DNA from: Lysobacter sp. GX 14042
Lineage (GTDB): Bacteria > Pseudomonadota > Gammaproteobacteria > Xanthomonadales > Xanthomonadaceae
Reading direction: 5' to 3'
Length of the DNA: 64,000 bases
NCBI RefSeq assembly: GCF_021390425.1
Contig: NZ_JAJUWY010000001.1
Location: 372,001-436,000, forward strand
Below, one piece after another: positions 27,628-37,571 of this stretch (positions within the stretch are counted from its first letter, which is position 1; every line of letters begins with the position of its first letter). A program made the translations under genes and the position numbers. The notes under the pieces are model-generated. The model saw nothing but the letters and a program-made list of their open reading frames with translations. It made no database searches and was not told where the DNA came from.

Positions 27628-29025
27628 CTAGCGACGCTTGACGTGCCGCAGCAGGCGCCGCTTGCGCGCGACCTGGCGCTCGGTGGGGGCGTTGCGCTTG
27701 CCCTCGTAGGGGTTGGCGCTTTCCCTGAACATGAAGCGCACCGGCGTCCCGACCAGCTTGAAGCGCTTGCGGAAGAAGTTCTCCAGGTAGCGCTTGTAGC
27801 TGTCCGGCAGCATCCGCAGCCGGGTGCCGTGGATGATGAAGGTCGGTGGGTTGCTGCCCGCCGGATGGGCGAAGCGCAGCTTGGGCGCGTGTCCGCGCAC
27901 CGCGGGAGGCGGGGTCGTCTGCACCGCGACCTCGATCGCCCTGGTGACCTCGGTGGTGCCGAACTCGCGGGTGGCCGAGGCGTGCGCGCGGTGGATGGCC
28001 AGGAACAGCTCGCGCAGTCCCGAACCGTGCAGCGCGCTGATGCGCACTGCCTCGGCCCAGTCCACGAACACCAGCTTGCGCTCCAGCATCGCCTGGGCCT
28101 GGCTGCGCTGGTAATCGTCCAGCCCGTCCCACTTGTTGACCGCGATCACCAGGGCGCGGCCCGCGTCCAGTGCGTAGCTGAGCACGCTGACGTCCTGGTC
28201 GGTCACGCCCTCGCTGGCGTCCACCATGACCACCGCGACCTGGCAGCGCTCGATCGCCTGCAGGGTCTTGACCACGGAGAATTTCTCGACCGCCTCCTCG
28301 ACCCGGGCACGCCGGCGCAGGCCGGCGGTGTCGATCAGCCGGTACTGGCGCCCGTCGCGCTCCATGTCGATGGCCACCGAGTCGCGGGTGGTGCCCGGCA
28401 CCTCGGAGGCGATCATGCGCTCCTCGCCCAGCAGGCGGTTGACCAGAGTCGACTTGCCCACGTTGGGGCGGCCGATGAAGGCGATCCGCAGGCGCCCGGG
28501 ATCCTCCTCGGGCTCCGGCTCGCCGGACTCCTCCGGCAGGCGCTCCTGGATCTCGTCGATCAGGTCGTCGATGCCCTGCCGGTGCGCGGAGGACACCGCG
28601 ACCGCATCGGCCAGGCCGAAGTGCGCGAACTCGGCCAGCACCTGCTGGACGTTCAGCCCCTCGGACTTGTTGACCACCAGCAGGATCTGGCGCGCACTGC
28701 GCCGCAGCCAGGCCAGGATCTCCTCGTCCAGCGCCGAGGCGCCTTCGCGGCCATCGGTGATGAACAGCACCAGGTCGGCCTCGGCAGCGGCCAGCCGAGC
28801 CTGGCGCGAGGTGGCACCGGCGAGGCCTTCCTCTTCGCCACCGATGCCGCCGGTGTCGACCACCGAGAATTCCCGTGCATCGTCCGGGCGGCAGATGCCG
28901 TAATGCCGGTCGCGGGTCACGCCCGGCTGGTCGTGGACCAGTGCGTCGCGGGTGCGCGTCAGCGCATTGAACAGGGTCGACTTGCCGACGTTGGGCCGGC
29001 CGACCAGGGCGACGACGGGGAGCAT
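27628..29025 (-). CDS. der: Ribosome biogenesis GTPase Der (EngA)
   Basis: 465 residues from ATG 29025. Two tandem GTPase domains and a KH-like C-terminal domain for 50S assembly. G1 loops [14 protein letters not shown] (residue about 9) and [14 protein letters not shown] (about 182); G3 DTGG and DTAG; G4 NKSE and NKWD. The basic C-terminal tail ([16 protein letters not shown]) is usual. It begins one base after the bamB stop, so the two are in one operon. Confidence 0.98.
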   Translation of the reverse strand: MLPVVALVGRPNVGKSTLFNALTRTRDALVHDQPGVTRDRHYGICRPDDAREFSVVDTGGIGGEEEGLAGATSRQARLAAAEADLVLFITDGREGASALDEEILAWLRRSARQILLVVNKSEGLNVQQVLAEFAHFGLADAVAVSSAHRQGIDDLIDEIQERLPEESGEPEPEEDPGRLRIAFIGRPNVGKSTLVNRLLGEERMIASEVPGTTRDSVAIDMERDGRQYRLIDTAGLRRRARVEEAVEKFSVVKTLQAIERCQVAVVMVDASEGVTDQDVSVLSYALDAGRALVIAVNKWDGLDDYQRSQAQAMLERKLVFVDWAEAVRISALHGSGLRELFLAIHRAHASATREFGTTEVTRAIEVAVQTTPPPAVRGHAPKLRFAHPAGSNPPTFIIHGTRLRMLPDSYKRYLENFFRKRFKLVGTPVRFMFRESANPYEGKRNAPTERQVARKRRLLRHVKRR

Positions 29026-29026
29026 G

Positions 29027-30250
29027 TCAGGGCTGCTGGCCGAGCTGGTAGGCGGCAAGGCGGCCACCGGTGTCCTGGACGACCAGGATCCCGTCGGACA
29101 CCACCGGCGCACCGCGGACGGGGTCGCGCCCCAGCCGGGTACGGGCGGCGAACTCGCCGTTGTACAGCCGCATCCAGTGCAGGTAGCCCTCGGCATCGCC
29201 GACGACCGCGTACTCGCCCTGCGCCGCGGGGGCGCTCACGCCGCGCCGCAGCAGCCCCGGCTGCTGCCACAGGGCACTGCCGGTCGTCTTGTCCAGCCCG
29301 TAGACGGTGCCGTCGCCCGCGGTGGCGACCAGCACGCTCGCGCCGGCGGCCAGTCCGCCGAGGCCGCCGTTCTCGCTGGCCCACATCGGCTGCCCGGATG
29401 GCGCGTCGATGGCAATGGTGGTTCCCTTGAAGCTGGTCGCATAGATGGCGGTGCCGTCCAGCAGCGGCTGGCCGTCGACATCGGCCATCCGGTCCAGCTC
29501 GGTGCGGCCTTCCTGCTGGCCGACCGGAACCTCCCACAACGGGCGGCCGTCACCGGCGGCGAGCGCGACCAGGGTGCCGTCGTCGTTGCCGATGAACACA
29601 TAGCCCGGGCCCAGCACCGATCGCCCGTTCCCGCGTACCGACAGCGGCGGCACGTCATGGTTCCAGAACCAGCGGCGCTCGCCGTTGCGCACGTCGAACG
29701 CCGTCAGGCGGCCGTCGTTGGAGCGCACGAACACCATGCCCAGTCCGATCATCGGGGCGGAAATGACCTCGTTGCCGACCTGCGCGCTCCAGCGCTCCTC
29801 TCCGCTCGCCGCGTCCAGGGCGACCACTTCGCCGTCCAGCCCGCCGACCACCACCAGCCCGTCGCCCACGCCCGGACCGCCGCTCAGGCGCAGGTCGCTG
29901 GGGTAATGCCAGACTTGCGCGCCGCTGCGCAGGTCGTATGCCCGGACGCCGCCACGCACCGCCGCGGCGAACACGCGCCCGTCGGCGACCGCCGGCACCT
30001 GGCCCACGCCCAGCTTGCCCTCGCCCTTGCCGGCACTGGCGCTCCACAGCTTCTGGATGCTGGCGGTGGGGGCGAATTCGACCAGCGGCGCTGGGCCGGC
30101 CTCCTTGTCGTCGTCCTTGGAGAACCAGCCGCGCACCGTGCTGCAGCCGGCGACCGCGACCACGCAGCAGGCAACGAGCGCCACGCGGGCAAGGCCCGGC
30201 AGGCGGGGCGCACCCGGACGGGCGGCGGATGCGGGAACCGTGTTCATCAT
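29027..30250 (-). CDS. bamB: Outer membrane assembly lipoprotein BamB
   Basis: 407 residues. Component of the BAM complex that inserts beta-barrel proteins. A lipobox VAVAGC at about residue 36 marks a lipoprotein. The rest is a PQQ-like eight-bladed propeller with repeats such as [40 protein letters not shown] and [20 protein letters not shown]. Its ATG overlaps the yfgM stop (TGATG), and der follows by one base: the common yfgM-bamB-der order. Confidence 0.96.
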   Translation of the reverse strand: MMNTVPASAARPGAPRLPGLARVALVACCVVAVAGCSTVRGWFSKDDDKEAGPAPLVEFAPTASIQKLWSASAGKGEGKLGVGQVPAVADGRVFAAAVRGGVRAYDLRSGAQVWHYPSDLRLSGGPGVGDGLVVVGGLDGEVVALDAASGEERWSAQVGNEVISAPMIGLGMVFVRSNDGRLTAFDVRNGERRWFWNHDVPPLSVRGNGRSVLGPGYVFIGNDDGTLVALAAGDGRPLWEVPVGQQEGRTELDRMADVDGQPLLDGTAIYATSFKGTTIAIDAPSGQPMWASENGGLGGLAAGASVLVATAGDGTVYGLDKTTGSALWQQPGLLRRGVSAPAAQGEYAVVGDAEGYLHWMRLYNGEFAARTRLGRDPVRGAPVVSDGILVVQDTGGRLAAYQLGQQP

Positions 30251-30885
30251 CAGGAGCTTGCCTCGGGTTCTGCTGCGGCCGGCACGCCACCGACCTGTGT
30301 GAGCTTGAGTTCGATGATGCCGCGACGCGGCGATGCCGCGTCCAGACCTTCCAGCGCCGCGGCATAGGCCTCGCGCGCAGGCGCGGTCTCGCCCATGGCG
30401 TAACGGGCATCGCCGCGGATTTCCAGCGCCGCGGCCCCGGGGGCGCCGGACACCAGCTCCAGCGCCTCCGCCGGCTTGCCGGCCTCGATCAGCAGGCGCG
30501 CCAGGCGCCGCTCGACCACGTCGCCCAGCAGTGCGGTATCGCCCCGGGTCGCGCGCAGGGTGGCGATCGCCGCCTCGATGTCACCGCCGTCCACCTGCGC
30601 GGCGGCAAGTTCGAGCGAGGCAAGCTGGCGGTAAAGCCCGGGATCGAGTTCGCCGACCTGCGCCTGCGCGTCGCCCGCGCCCGATTCGATGGCCGTCACC
30701 ACGGCATGGAAGCGGTCGGCCGCCAGCAGTTCCTGCTGCTGCTGGTGGCCCTGCCACCATTTCCAGCCGCCGATGGCGGCCAGGCCGAGGGCGATGCCGC
30801 CCACCAGTCCGGCGCCGTTCTGCCGCAGCCACGCGCGTACGCGTTCGCCCTGTTCGTGTTCGTCGAGAAGATCGTCAATCGCCAT
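30250..30885 (-). CDS. yfgM: YfgM/Tol-Pal-like TPR membrane protein
   Basis: 211 residues. Opens MAIDDLLDEHEQGERVRAWL, then a membrane helix (LVGGIALGLAAIGGWKWW) and a periplasmic TPR-like region. This is the YfgM family (DUF2133), an ancillary SecYEG chaperone partner of PpiD. It sits directly before bamB with overlapping stop and start, the conserved position. Confidence 0.92.
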   Translation of the reverse strand: MAIDDLLDEHEQGERVRAWLRQNGAGLVGGIALGLAAIGGWKWWQGHQQQQELLAADRFHAVVTAIESGAGDAQAQVGELDPGLYRQLASLELAAAQVDGGDIEAAIATLRATRGDTALLGDVVERRLARLLIEAGKPAEALELVSGAPGAAALEIRGDARYAMGETAPAREAYAAALEGLDAASPRRGIIELKLTQVGGVPAAAEPEASS

Positions 30886-30992
30886 GCGCGCACGCCATGA
30901 TGTCGCTCGCCGCCACGCCAGCGAGGGCGCCCGGGAGCCGTTGCGGTAGACCCTGGAAAGGGGCCGTGGGGCTCCCGGCGGAAGCGGCCGGA

Positions 30993-31841
30993 TCAGTCGG
31001 CGCGCGCCTGGAGCGAACCGTCAGAGGATAACGCAAAGCGCGCCACGTTCGCGCGGGCAAAAGCCGACAGATCGACCGCCTGGCCCCCGTTGCGGGCGTC
31101 CACCGCGGCGACGTTGCCCAGCACCACCTCGCCGATCTCGCCCGGGCGGTAGCTGCGGATGTCACCCTCGCCCAGCAGGGCCTGCTCGATGACCGAACCG
31201 TCGGGCGCCGACACTTCCACCCAGCTGGCGCCGGTAAACGCCAGCACCAGCCCGTCCGCCGCGGTCGCCGGGGGTGGCGGAGGCGCCTTGTCGGGCGCTG
31301 CCGCCGGTGCCCGGGCGCCGCCCATCGAGGCAAGCACCGGCGTGCGCTCGACGACGCCCGGCTCCTGCCCGTCCAGCGGCGCGTCGACCCGGGCGCCAGG
31401 CACGACGTCCAGGCTGCGGACGTCGATCTCGTTGGACAGGTGTGGCCGGGTGGTCCACCAGACCGGCACCGCCAGCACCGCGGTGATGGCGATATACATC
31501 GCGCGCCGGGTGGCCTGCTCGAACATCCGCCGGTAGCGCGGCACGTGGGAATGGCTCACCAGCGGCGGCGGGGCCAGCCCCTCGAGCTGGCGCTCGACCT
31601 GCGCCGGGTCCAGCTCGATGGCGAGGGTGCGCGCATAGCTGCGCAGCTGTCCGCGCACGAAGATCGGCGCACCCGCGCGCGCCCAGTCGTCGCTTTCCAG
31701 CGCCCGCAGTGACGCCACCGGCATGTGCAGCCGGTCCGAGAGGTCCTCCAGGCTCAGGCCGGCCCGCTCGCGCGCCGCGCGCAGCCGGGCACCACAGCTT
31801 TCACCCACGGCCCCGATGTCCTCCCCGATGGGCTGGTTCAT
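30993..31841 (-). CDS. RodZ-like protein with HTH and DUF4115 domains
   Basis: 282 residues from ATG 31841. The cytoplasmic HTH (RLRAARERAGLSLEDLSDRLHMPVASLRALE, residues about 20-50), a membrane helix (AMYIAITAVLAVPVWW, about 113-128), a proline/alanine-rich periplasmic linker, and a C-terminal DUF4115 domain (FTGASWVEVSAPDGSVI) make the RodZ layout. RodZ links MreB to the envelope for rod shape. It follows pilW/pilF by two bases, a conserved order. The xanthomonad members are divergent, so I leave the symbol empty. Confidence 0.85.
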   Translation of the reverse strand: MNQPIGEDIGAVGESCGARLRAARERAGLSLEDLSDRLHMPVASLRALESDDWARAGAPIFVRGQLRSYARTLAIELDPAQVERQLEGLAPPPLVSHSHVPRYRRMFEQATRRAMYIAITAVLAVPVWWTTRPHLSNEIDVRSLDVVPGARVDAPLDGQEPGVVERTPVLASMGGARAPAAAPDKAPPPPPATAADGLVLAFTGASWVEVSAPDGSVIEQALLGEGDIRSYRPGEIGEVVLGNVAAVDARNGGQAVDLSAFARANVARFALSSDGSLQARAD

Positions 31842-31843
31842 CG

Positions 31844-32662
31844 TCAGTCGCCTTTCCCCATGACGGAGTCCGGGGCGCTGCCCGGGAACTCCTCCCGCAA
31901 TTGTCGAACGTAACGCTCCGCCGCCCGGACGTCGCCCAGCGCGGTCTCGATCTGTGACGCAAGCAACAGGGTAGCCGGTTCGGGGGGGGCCGCGTCCAGC
32001 CTCCTCTGCACGAACGCGCGGGCACGCATGTGGTTGCCGGCCCGGTATTCGCGCTCGGCCATCGCAGCCAGAGCCACCGGGCTGGCTGGATCGCGCTGGA
32101 GCGCCCGCTCCAGGTAGCGGGCCGCCTCGTCCTGCATTCCGGCGCGCTGCGCACACTCGCCCGCGTTGGCCAGCGCCCCGGCGGCGTTGCCGTAGCCGGG
32201 CACCCCGGCGGCGGTCTCGAACCACTCCAGCGACTCCCGCTCGCGCCCGTTGCCGCACAGCCAGGTGCCGTAGTTGTTGTGCATGCCGGCGCGGGTCGGC
32301 GCCAGTTCGACCGCCCGCCGGTAGTGCGCGCCGGCCGCACGGGACTCGCCGCGGCGGTCGGCGACCAGGGCGGCCAGCGTATGCGCGGCAGGCGAGCCGT
32401 CATTGTCGGCAAGCGCCTGCCGTGCCAGCTTCGCGGCAGTATCCAGGTCGCCGGCGCGCAGCGCCTCCTGGCCCTCGCTCAGTGCGACCTGCAGCGCAAG
32501 CGCACCCTTCCGGTCGCCACGCAACTGCACTTCCGGCGCGGTGCGGGTGTACTCGCCGCGGCTGGTGTCGGGGCGGACGAAGCTCAGCCGGCTGCAACCG
32601 GCGAGCACCAGCAGCACAAGCACTGCCAGCAGCCCCCTCGCCACCCCCTCCCCCACCCGCAT
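31844..32662 (-). CDS. pilW: Type IV pilus biogenesis/stability lipoprotein PilW (PilF)
   Basis: 272 residues from ATG 32662, which overlaps the rlmN stop. A lipobox LVLLVLAGC sits near residue 24. Several TPR units follow (AALVADRRGESRAAGAHYRR, GMHNNYGTWLCGNGRERESL, YLERALQRDPASPVALAAMA). The lipoprotein is the pilotin-like factor for the PilQ secretin multimer. Type IV pili are also the usual receptors of filamentous phages, relevant to the prophage in this window. Confidence 0.93.
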   Translation of the reverse strand: MRVGEGVARGLLAVLVLLVLAGCSRLSFVRPDTSRGEYTRTAPEVQLRGDRKGALALQVALSEGQEALRAGDLDTAAKLARQALADNDGSPAAHTLAALVADRRGESRAAGAHYRRAVELAPTRAGMHNNYGTWLCGNGRERESLEWFETAAGVPGYGNAAGALANAGECAQRAGMQDEAARYLERALQRDPASPVALAAMAEREYRAGNHMRARAFVQRRLDAAPPEPATLLLASQIETALGDVRAAERYVRQLREEFPGSAPDSVMGKGD

Positions 32663-33891
32663 CAGGTCCCGCCCCCCGCGGCCAGCCGCTTGCGGAACTC
32701 GGACTGGCGACGCGTGCGGTCCATCACCTGCCCCTTGAGCTGGCCGCAGGCCGCATCGATGTCGTCGCCGCGGGTACGGCGCACGGTGGTGAGCACCCGG
32801 GCTTCCTGCAGCAGCTTCTGGAAGGCGCGGATGTCCTCCTCCGGCGAGCGCTCGTAGCGGGTGCCCGGGAAGGGATTGAACGGGATCAGGTTGACCTTGG
32901 CCGCGTCCTTCATCTGCACCGCGTTGTCGAAGCGGCGCATCAGCCGGGCCAGTTCGCGGGCGTGCTGCGGCTGGTCGTTGACCCCCTTCATCAGGGTGTA
33001 TTCGAAGGTGACCGAGGCGCCCTTCTTGCGCAGCGCGTAGCGCACGCAGGCCTCCATCAGCATCTCGATCGGATACTTCCTGTTGAGCGGCACCAGTTCG
33101 GTGCGCAGCTCGTCGACGGGCGCGTGCAGCGACACCGCGAGCGAGACATCGCATACCTCGCCCAGCCGGTCGATCTGCGGCACCAGGCCGGAGGTCGACA
33201 GGGTCACGCGCTTGTTCGCCAGGCCGTAGCCCAGGTCGTCGCGCATGATGTTCATCGCGCGCACCACGTTGTCGAAATTCATGAGCGGCTCGCCCATGCC
33301 CATCATCACCACGTTGGTGAGCCGGCGGCGCTGGTGCGGCAGGTTGCCCAGCTGGCGGGCGGCCACCCAGACCTGGCCGATCACCTCGGAAGTGGTCAGG
33401 TTGCGGTTGAAGCCCTGGGTGGCGGTGGAGCAGAAGCTGCAGTTGAGCGCGCAGCCCACCTGGCTGGACACGCACAGCGTGCCGCGGCCCTTGTCGGGGA
33501 TGTAGACCGCCTCGATGGCGTTCTTCGGGTCCATGCCGATCAGCCACTTGATCGTGCCGTCGGCGGACGGTTTCTCCAGCAGGACCTCGGGCGCGCGCAC
33601 CACCGCGTGCTCATGCAGCTTGGCGCGCAGCGCCTTGCCCAGGTCGGTCATCTGGTCGAAGTCGGTGACGTAGCGGTGGTGGATCCACTTCATCACCTGG
33701 TGGGCGCGGTAGCGCTTCTCGCCCAGTTTCTGCTCGAAGAAGTCCTCCAGCCCGGTGCGGTCGAGGTCGAAGATGTTGGTTCGCGCATCGGGCGCGGGAG
33801 CGATGGCCGCCCCCGCGGCGGCAACCTGCGGCCGCACGCCTTCGGCGTCCAGCAGGGCAATGTCGATCGCGGTGTCGCGGGGGGCGGTCAT
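32662..33891 (-). CDS. rlmN: 23S rRNA/tRNA (adenine-C2) methyltransferase RlmN
   Basis: 409 residues. Radical SAM enzyme methylating A2503 of 23S rRNA and A37 of some tRNAs. The cluster motif [17 protein letters not shown] is at about residue 140; [20 protein letters not shown] and [15 protein letters not shown] are family blocks. The N-terminal region has a 45-residue non-conserved leader. Order rlmN-pilW-rodZ is conserved in gammaproteobacteria. Confidence 0.97.
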   Translation of the reverse strand: MTAPRDTAIDIALLDAEGVRPQVAAAGAAIAPAPDARTNIFDLDRTGLEDFFEQKLGEKRYRAHQVMKWIHHRYVTDFDQMTDLGKALRAKLHEHAVVRAPEVLLEKPSADGTIKWLIGMDPKNAIEAVYIPDKGRGTLCVSSQVGCALNCSFCSTATQGFNRNLTTSEVIGQVWVAARQLGNLPHQRRRLTNVVMMGMGEPLMNFDNVVRAMNIMRDDLGYGLANKRVTLSTSGLVPQIDRLGEVCDVSLAVSLHAPVDELRTELVPLNRKYPIEMLMEACVRYALRKKGASVTFEYTLMKGVNDQPQHARELARLMRRFDNAVQMKDAAKVNLIPFNPFPGTRYERSPEEDIRAFQKLLQEARVLTTVRRTRGDDIDAACGQLKGQVMDRTRRQSEFRKRLAAGGGT

Positions 33892-33904
33892 GGCAGGCGT
33901 CGGC

Positions 33905-34330
33905 TCAGCGGGCGTAGACGTCGGTGGCCGGGAAGAAGTACGCGATCTCGGTCGCGGCGTTCTCCACGCTGTCGGAGCCGTGCACGGCGTTGGCGTCGAT
34001 GCTGTCGGCGAAGTCGGCGCGGATGGTGCCGGCCGCTGCTTCCTTCGGGTTGGTCGCGCCCATCAGTTCGCGGTTCTTCGCCATCGCGCCCTCGCCCTCC
34101 AGCACCTGGATCATCACCGGGCCGGAGATCATGAACTCGACCAGCGCGCCGAAGAACGGGCGCTCGCGGTGGACGGCGTAGAAGCCTTCGGCCTCGGCCT
34201 TCGACAGCTGCTTCATCTTCGAGGCCACGACCTTCAGGCCGGCCTTCTCGAAACGGGTGTAGATCTCGCCAATGACGTTCTTGGCGACGGCATCGGGCTT
34301 GATGATGGACAGGGTGCGCTCGAGCGCCAT
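33905..34330 (-). CDS. ndk: Nucleoside diphosphate kinase
   Basis: 141 residues from ATG 34330. Transfers phosphate from ATP to NDPs through a phosphohistidine. Seen: [49 protein letters not shown], and the active-site [12 protein letters not shown]. Standard length. It lies 13 bases upstream of rlmN on the same strand and likely leads that operon. Confidence 0.98.
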   Translation of the reverse strand: MALERTLSIIKPDAVAKNVIGEIYTRFEKAGLKVVASKMKQLSKAEAEGFYAVHRERPFFGALVEFMISGPVMIQVLEGEGAMAKNRELMGATNPKEAAAGTIRADFADSIDANAVHGSDSVENAATEIAYFFPATDVYAR

Positions 34331-34386
34331 GTGCGGTTCTCCGGGTGGGCGGGCCGCCGGGGACTTCCGGAGCCCGAGGATACAGA

Positions 34387-34412
34387 AAAAACCCGCGTCT
34401 CGACGCGGGTTT
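34387..34412 (-). terminator. Intrinsic terminator hairpin on the minus strand upstream of ndk
   Basis: Stem ACCCGCG with CGCGGGT (34391-34410 overall), followed on the minus strand by six T (34390 downward). It lies 60 bases before the ndk start and no minus-strand gene lies behind it. It could be a leader attenuator of ndk or the end of a short RNA. A TAGAAT at about 34437-34432 on the minus strand could be a -10 box for such a transcript. Confidence 0.65.
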
Positions 34413-34504
34413 AGCCTTGGAAGCTGGCGGAATTCTATCGGAATACGCGCTGCCGTGGAGACAGGGTCGACCCGGGTTTGACGCCTCTTCAGGGGAGGTC
34501 TAGC

Positions 34505-34522
34505 ATCAAACAATCGTTTGAT
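34505..34522. promoter_or_regulatory. Palindromic operator for the TetR/PsrA-like regulator
   Basis: Arms ATCAAAC and GTTTGAT with a four-base centre AATC, 25 bases before the ATG of the regulator. It contains CAAAC-N4-GTTTG, the half-site spacing published for Pseudomonas PsrA. Position suggests autoregulation and control of the fad genes behind. Confidence 0.7.
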
Positions 34523-34546
34523 TCAGGGCCGCGTGCCGGAGGATCC

Positions 34547-35164
34547 ATGGCCACCGCGCCATTCTCGACCAAGGACCGGATCCTCGGCGCCGCCGAGGAA
34601 CTGTTCGCCCAGTACGGGTTCAGCGGCACCTCGCTGCGTCAGGTCACCAGCCGCGCGGACGTGAACATCGCCGCGGTGAACTACCACTTCGGCAGCAAGG
34701 AAAACCTGGTCAACGAAGTCTTCCGCCGGCGCATGGACGAGATGAGCTCGCACCGGCTGGACATGCTGCGCCGGGTGGTCGCCGAGCAGCCGGGCCAGCT
34801 CGAACCGATCCTCGCCGCCTTCGTCGAGCCGGCACTGGCGGTCGCCGGCGACCGGCGCGGTGGTGGCGCCTTCGTGCGCGTGATCGCCCGCGCCTACGCC
34901 GAGAAGAACGACACCCTGCGCAAGTTCCTGTCCGAGCAGTACGGCCACGTGCTGCGCGAGTTCGCCCGCGCCATGTCCGCCTGCCTGCCGCACCTGGACA
35001 AGGAGCAACTTTACTGGCGGCTGGATTTCGTCGCCGGGGCGCTGACCTATGCCATGGCCGACTTCGGCCTGATCAAGCGCCCGCACGGAGTGAACGAGCA
35101 GCAGCACCGCGAACGCGCCGCGCGCGAACTCATCCGTTTTGCCGCGGCTGGAATGAAGAGCTGA
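34547..35164 (+). CDS. TetR-family regulator, PsrA-like
   Basis: 205 residues from ATG 34547 with GGAGGA ahead. The N-terminal TetR HTH (KDRILGAAEELFAQYGFSG, TSLRQVTSRADVNIAAVNYH, FGSKENLVNEVFRRR) is very close to the PsrA family; the C-terminal part is the ligand-binding domain (WRLDFVAGALTYAMADFGL). PsrA proteins sense long-chain fatty acids or acyl-CoA and repress beta-oxidation. The operator upstream and the fad genes downstream agree. The ligand is an inference. Confidence 0.85.
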   Translation: MATAPFSTKDRILGAAEELFAQYGFSGTSLRQVTSRADVNIAAVNYHFGSKENLVNEVFRRRMDEMSSHRLDMLRRVVAEQPGQLEPILAAFVEPALAVAGDRRGGGAFVRVIARAYAEKNDTLRKFLSEQYGHVLREFARAMSACLPHLDKEQLYWRLDFVAGALTYAMADFGLIKRPHGVNEQQHRERAARELIRFAAAGMKS

Positions 35165-35192
35165 AATTCCGCTTTTTCAAGGAGTTATAAAG

Positions 35193-37568
35193 ATGTCCGA
35201 GAAACTGCTTGTACGACGCGCGGCCGTGCTGGGCGCCGGCGTCATGGGCGCGCAGATCGCCGCCCACCTGGTGAACGCCGGGGTCGACACCGTGCTGTTC
35301 GACCTGCCGGCCAAGGAGGGCAAGCCCAACGGCGTCGTCGAGCAGGCGATCGCCCGGCTGGGCAAGCTCAAGCCGGCGCCGCTCGCCGACAAGTCGCTGG
35401 CGGCGAAGATCATCCCGGCCAACTACGAGACCGGCCTGGAGCTGCTGGAAGACTGCGACCTGGTGATCGAGGCGATCGCCGAGCGCATGGACTGGAAGCA
35501 GGACCTGTATCGCAGGATCGCCCCCCACGTGCCGGCGCACGCGGTACTGGCAAGCAACACCTCCGGGCTGGGCATCAACAAGCTGGCCGAGGTGCTCCCC
35601 GAGCAGCTGCGCCCGCGCTTTTGCGGCGTGCATTTCTTCAACCCGCCGCGCTACATGCACCTGGCCGAGCTGATCCCGGCGCGCGGCACTGAAGACGCCG
35701 TGCTGCGGGGGCTCGAGGCCTTCCTCACCACCACCCTGGGCAAGGGCGTGGTCTACGCCAAGGACACCCCGAACTTCATCGGCAACCGCATCGGCGTGTT
35801 TTCCATGCTCGCGGCCATGTACCACACCGCCCAGTTCAAGCTCGGCTTCGACACCGTCGATGCGTTGACCGGGCCGGCGATCGGCAGGCCCAAGTCGGCC
35901 ACCTACCGCACCGCCGACGTGGTCGGCCTGGACACCATGGTCCATGTCATCAACACGATGGCCGAGACCCTGCCCGAGGATCCCTGGCACAAGTACTTCA
36001 AGGCGCCGAAGTGGCTGGCGGGCCTGGTCGAGAAGGGCGCGCTGGGCTCCAAGACCGGTGCCGGCTTCTACACCAAGAAGGGCAAGGAGATCCTGGTGCT
36101 GGACGTGGAGGCGCAGGACTACCGCCCCTCCTCCAGCGACCTGGACCCGGCGGTCGCGGCGCTGCTGAAGGAGCGCGACCCGGCGAAGAAGTTCGCCGCC
36201 CTGCGCGCCAGCACCCACCCGCAGGCGAAGTTCCTGTGGGCCTGCTTCCGCGACACCTTCCACTACAGCGCCTACCACCTCAAGGACATCGCCCTGACCG
36301 CCCGCGACGTCGACCTGGCCATGCGCTGGGGCTACGGCTGGTCGATCGGCCCGTTCGAGTCCTGGCAGGCGGCCGGCTGGAAACAGGTGGCCGAGTGGAT
36401 CGCCGAGGACATCGTCGCCGGCGAGGCGATGAGCCCGGCCGAACTGCCCGACTGGGTGTTCGACGGCCGCGACGGGGTCCATTCCAGCACCGGCAGCTAC
36501 AGCCCGGGCCGCGATTCGATGGTGCCGCGTTCGAGCCATCCCGTGTACGAGCGCCAGCGGTTCCCCGACGCCCTGCTGGGCGAGAAGGCGTCGAAGGGCC
36601 GGACCGTGTTCGAGAACGACGGCATCCGGATGTGGGCCGACGAGGGCGACGACATCGCCGTGGTCGGCTTCAAGACCAAGATGCACACCGTCAACGACCA
36701 AGTGCTGGACGGGCTGCAGGAAGCGGTCCGGATCGCCGAGCGCGACTTCGGCGGGCTGGTGATCTGGCAGCCCGGCGAGCCGTTCTCGGCCGGTGCCGAC
36801 CTGGCCGGGGCACTGGGCCTGCTGCAGTCCGGCGACGCCGAGGGCTTCGATGCGATGGTCGCCAACTTCCAGCGCACCAGCATGGCGATCAAGTACTCGC
36901 TGGTGCCGGTGGTGGCGGCGGTGCGCGGCCTGGCGCTGGGCGGTGGCTGCGAGTTCCAGATGCATGCCGCGCACACCGTGCTCGGCCTGGAGAGCTACGT
37001 GGGCCTGGTCGAGGCCGGCGTCGGCCTGCTGCCGGCCGGCGGCGGCCTCAAGGAACTGGCGCTGCGTGCCTCCGAGCGAGCGGGCGCGGGCGGCGACGTG
37101 TTCGCCGAACTCAAGAACGTGTTTGAGACCGTGGCGATGGCGAAGGCCTCGACCTCGGCCATGGAAGCCAAGGCGCTGGGCCTGGCGCGCCCCACGGACA
37201 CCGTGGTGTTCAATGCCTTCGAGCTGCTGCACGTGGCCCGGGTGCAGGCACGCGCCATGGCCGCCTCCGGCTACCGCCCGCCCCTGCCCGCCCGCGCCAT
37301 CCAGGTGGCCGGCGACGTCGGCATCGCGACCTTCAAGATGATGCTGGTGAACATGCTCGAGGGGCGGTTCATTTCCGCGCATGACTACGAGATCGCCACC
37401 CGCATCGCCACCGTGCTGTGCGGTGGCCAGGTCGACCGTGGCACGCGTGTCGACGAGGAATGGCTGCTGCGCCTGGAGCGCGAGCACTTCGTGGCCCTGG
37501 CGCAGATGCCCAAGACCCAGGAACGCATCGCCCACATGCTCAAGACCGGCAAGCCGCTGAGGAACTGA
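35193..37568 (+). CDS. 3-hydroxyacyl-CoA dehydrogenase/enoyl-CoA hydratase (FadN/FadB-like)
   Basis: 791 residues, ribosome site AAGGAG. Dehydrogenase first: RRAAVLGAGVMGAQIAAHLV (NAD loop), DCDLVIEAIAERMDWK, VLASNTSGLGINKLAE, FCGVHFFNPPRYMHLAELIP (His), TPNFIGNRIGVF. The hydratase domain is C-terminal (about residues 480-690: GLVIWQPGEPFSAGADLAG, VVAAVRGLALGGGCEFQMHA, ESYVGLVEAGVGLLPAGGGL with both Glu). This dehydrogenase-first order is the FadN type, opposite to E. coli FadB. It does the middle two steps of beta-oxidation and is paired with the thiolase three bases downstream. Confidence 0.94.
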   Translation: MSEKLLVRRAAVLGAGVMGAQIAAHLVNAGVDTVLFDLPAKEGKPNGVVEQAIARLGKLKPAPLADKSLAAKIIPANYETGLELLEDCDLVIEAIAERMDWKQDLYRRIAPHVPAHAVLASNTSGLGINKLAEVLPEQLRPRFCGVHFFNPPRYMHLAELIPARGTEDAVLRGLEAFLTTTLGKGVVYAKDTPNFIGNRIGVFSMLAAMYHTAQFKLGFDTVDALTGPAIGRPKSATYRTADVVGLDTMVHVINTMAETLPEDPWHKYFKAPKWLAGLVEKGALGSKTGAGFYTKKGKEILVLDVEAQDYRPSSSDLDPAVAALLKERDPAKKFAALRASTHPQAKFLWACFRDTFHYSAYHLKDIALTARDVDLAMRWGYGWSIGPFESWQAAGWKQVAEWIAEDIVAGEAMSPAELPDWVFDGRDGVHSSTGSYSPGRDSMVPRSSHPVYERQRFPDALLGEKASKGRTVFENDGIRMWADEGDDIAVVGFKTKMHTVNDQVLDGLQEAVRIAERDFGGLVIWQPGEPFSAGADLAGALGLLQSGDAEGFDAMVANFQRTSMAIKYSLVPVVAAVRGLALGGGCEFQMHAAHTVLGLESYVGLVEAGVGLLPAGGGLKELALRASERAGAGGDVFAELKNVFETVAMAKASTSAMEAKALGLARPTDTVVFNAFELLHVARVQARAMAASGYRPPLPARAIQVAGDVGIATFKMMLVNMLEGRFISAHDYEIATRIATVLCGGQVDRGTRVDEEWLLRLEREHFVALAQMPKTQERIAHMLKTGKPLRN

Positions 37569-37571
37569 TAG

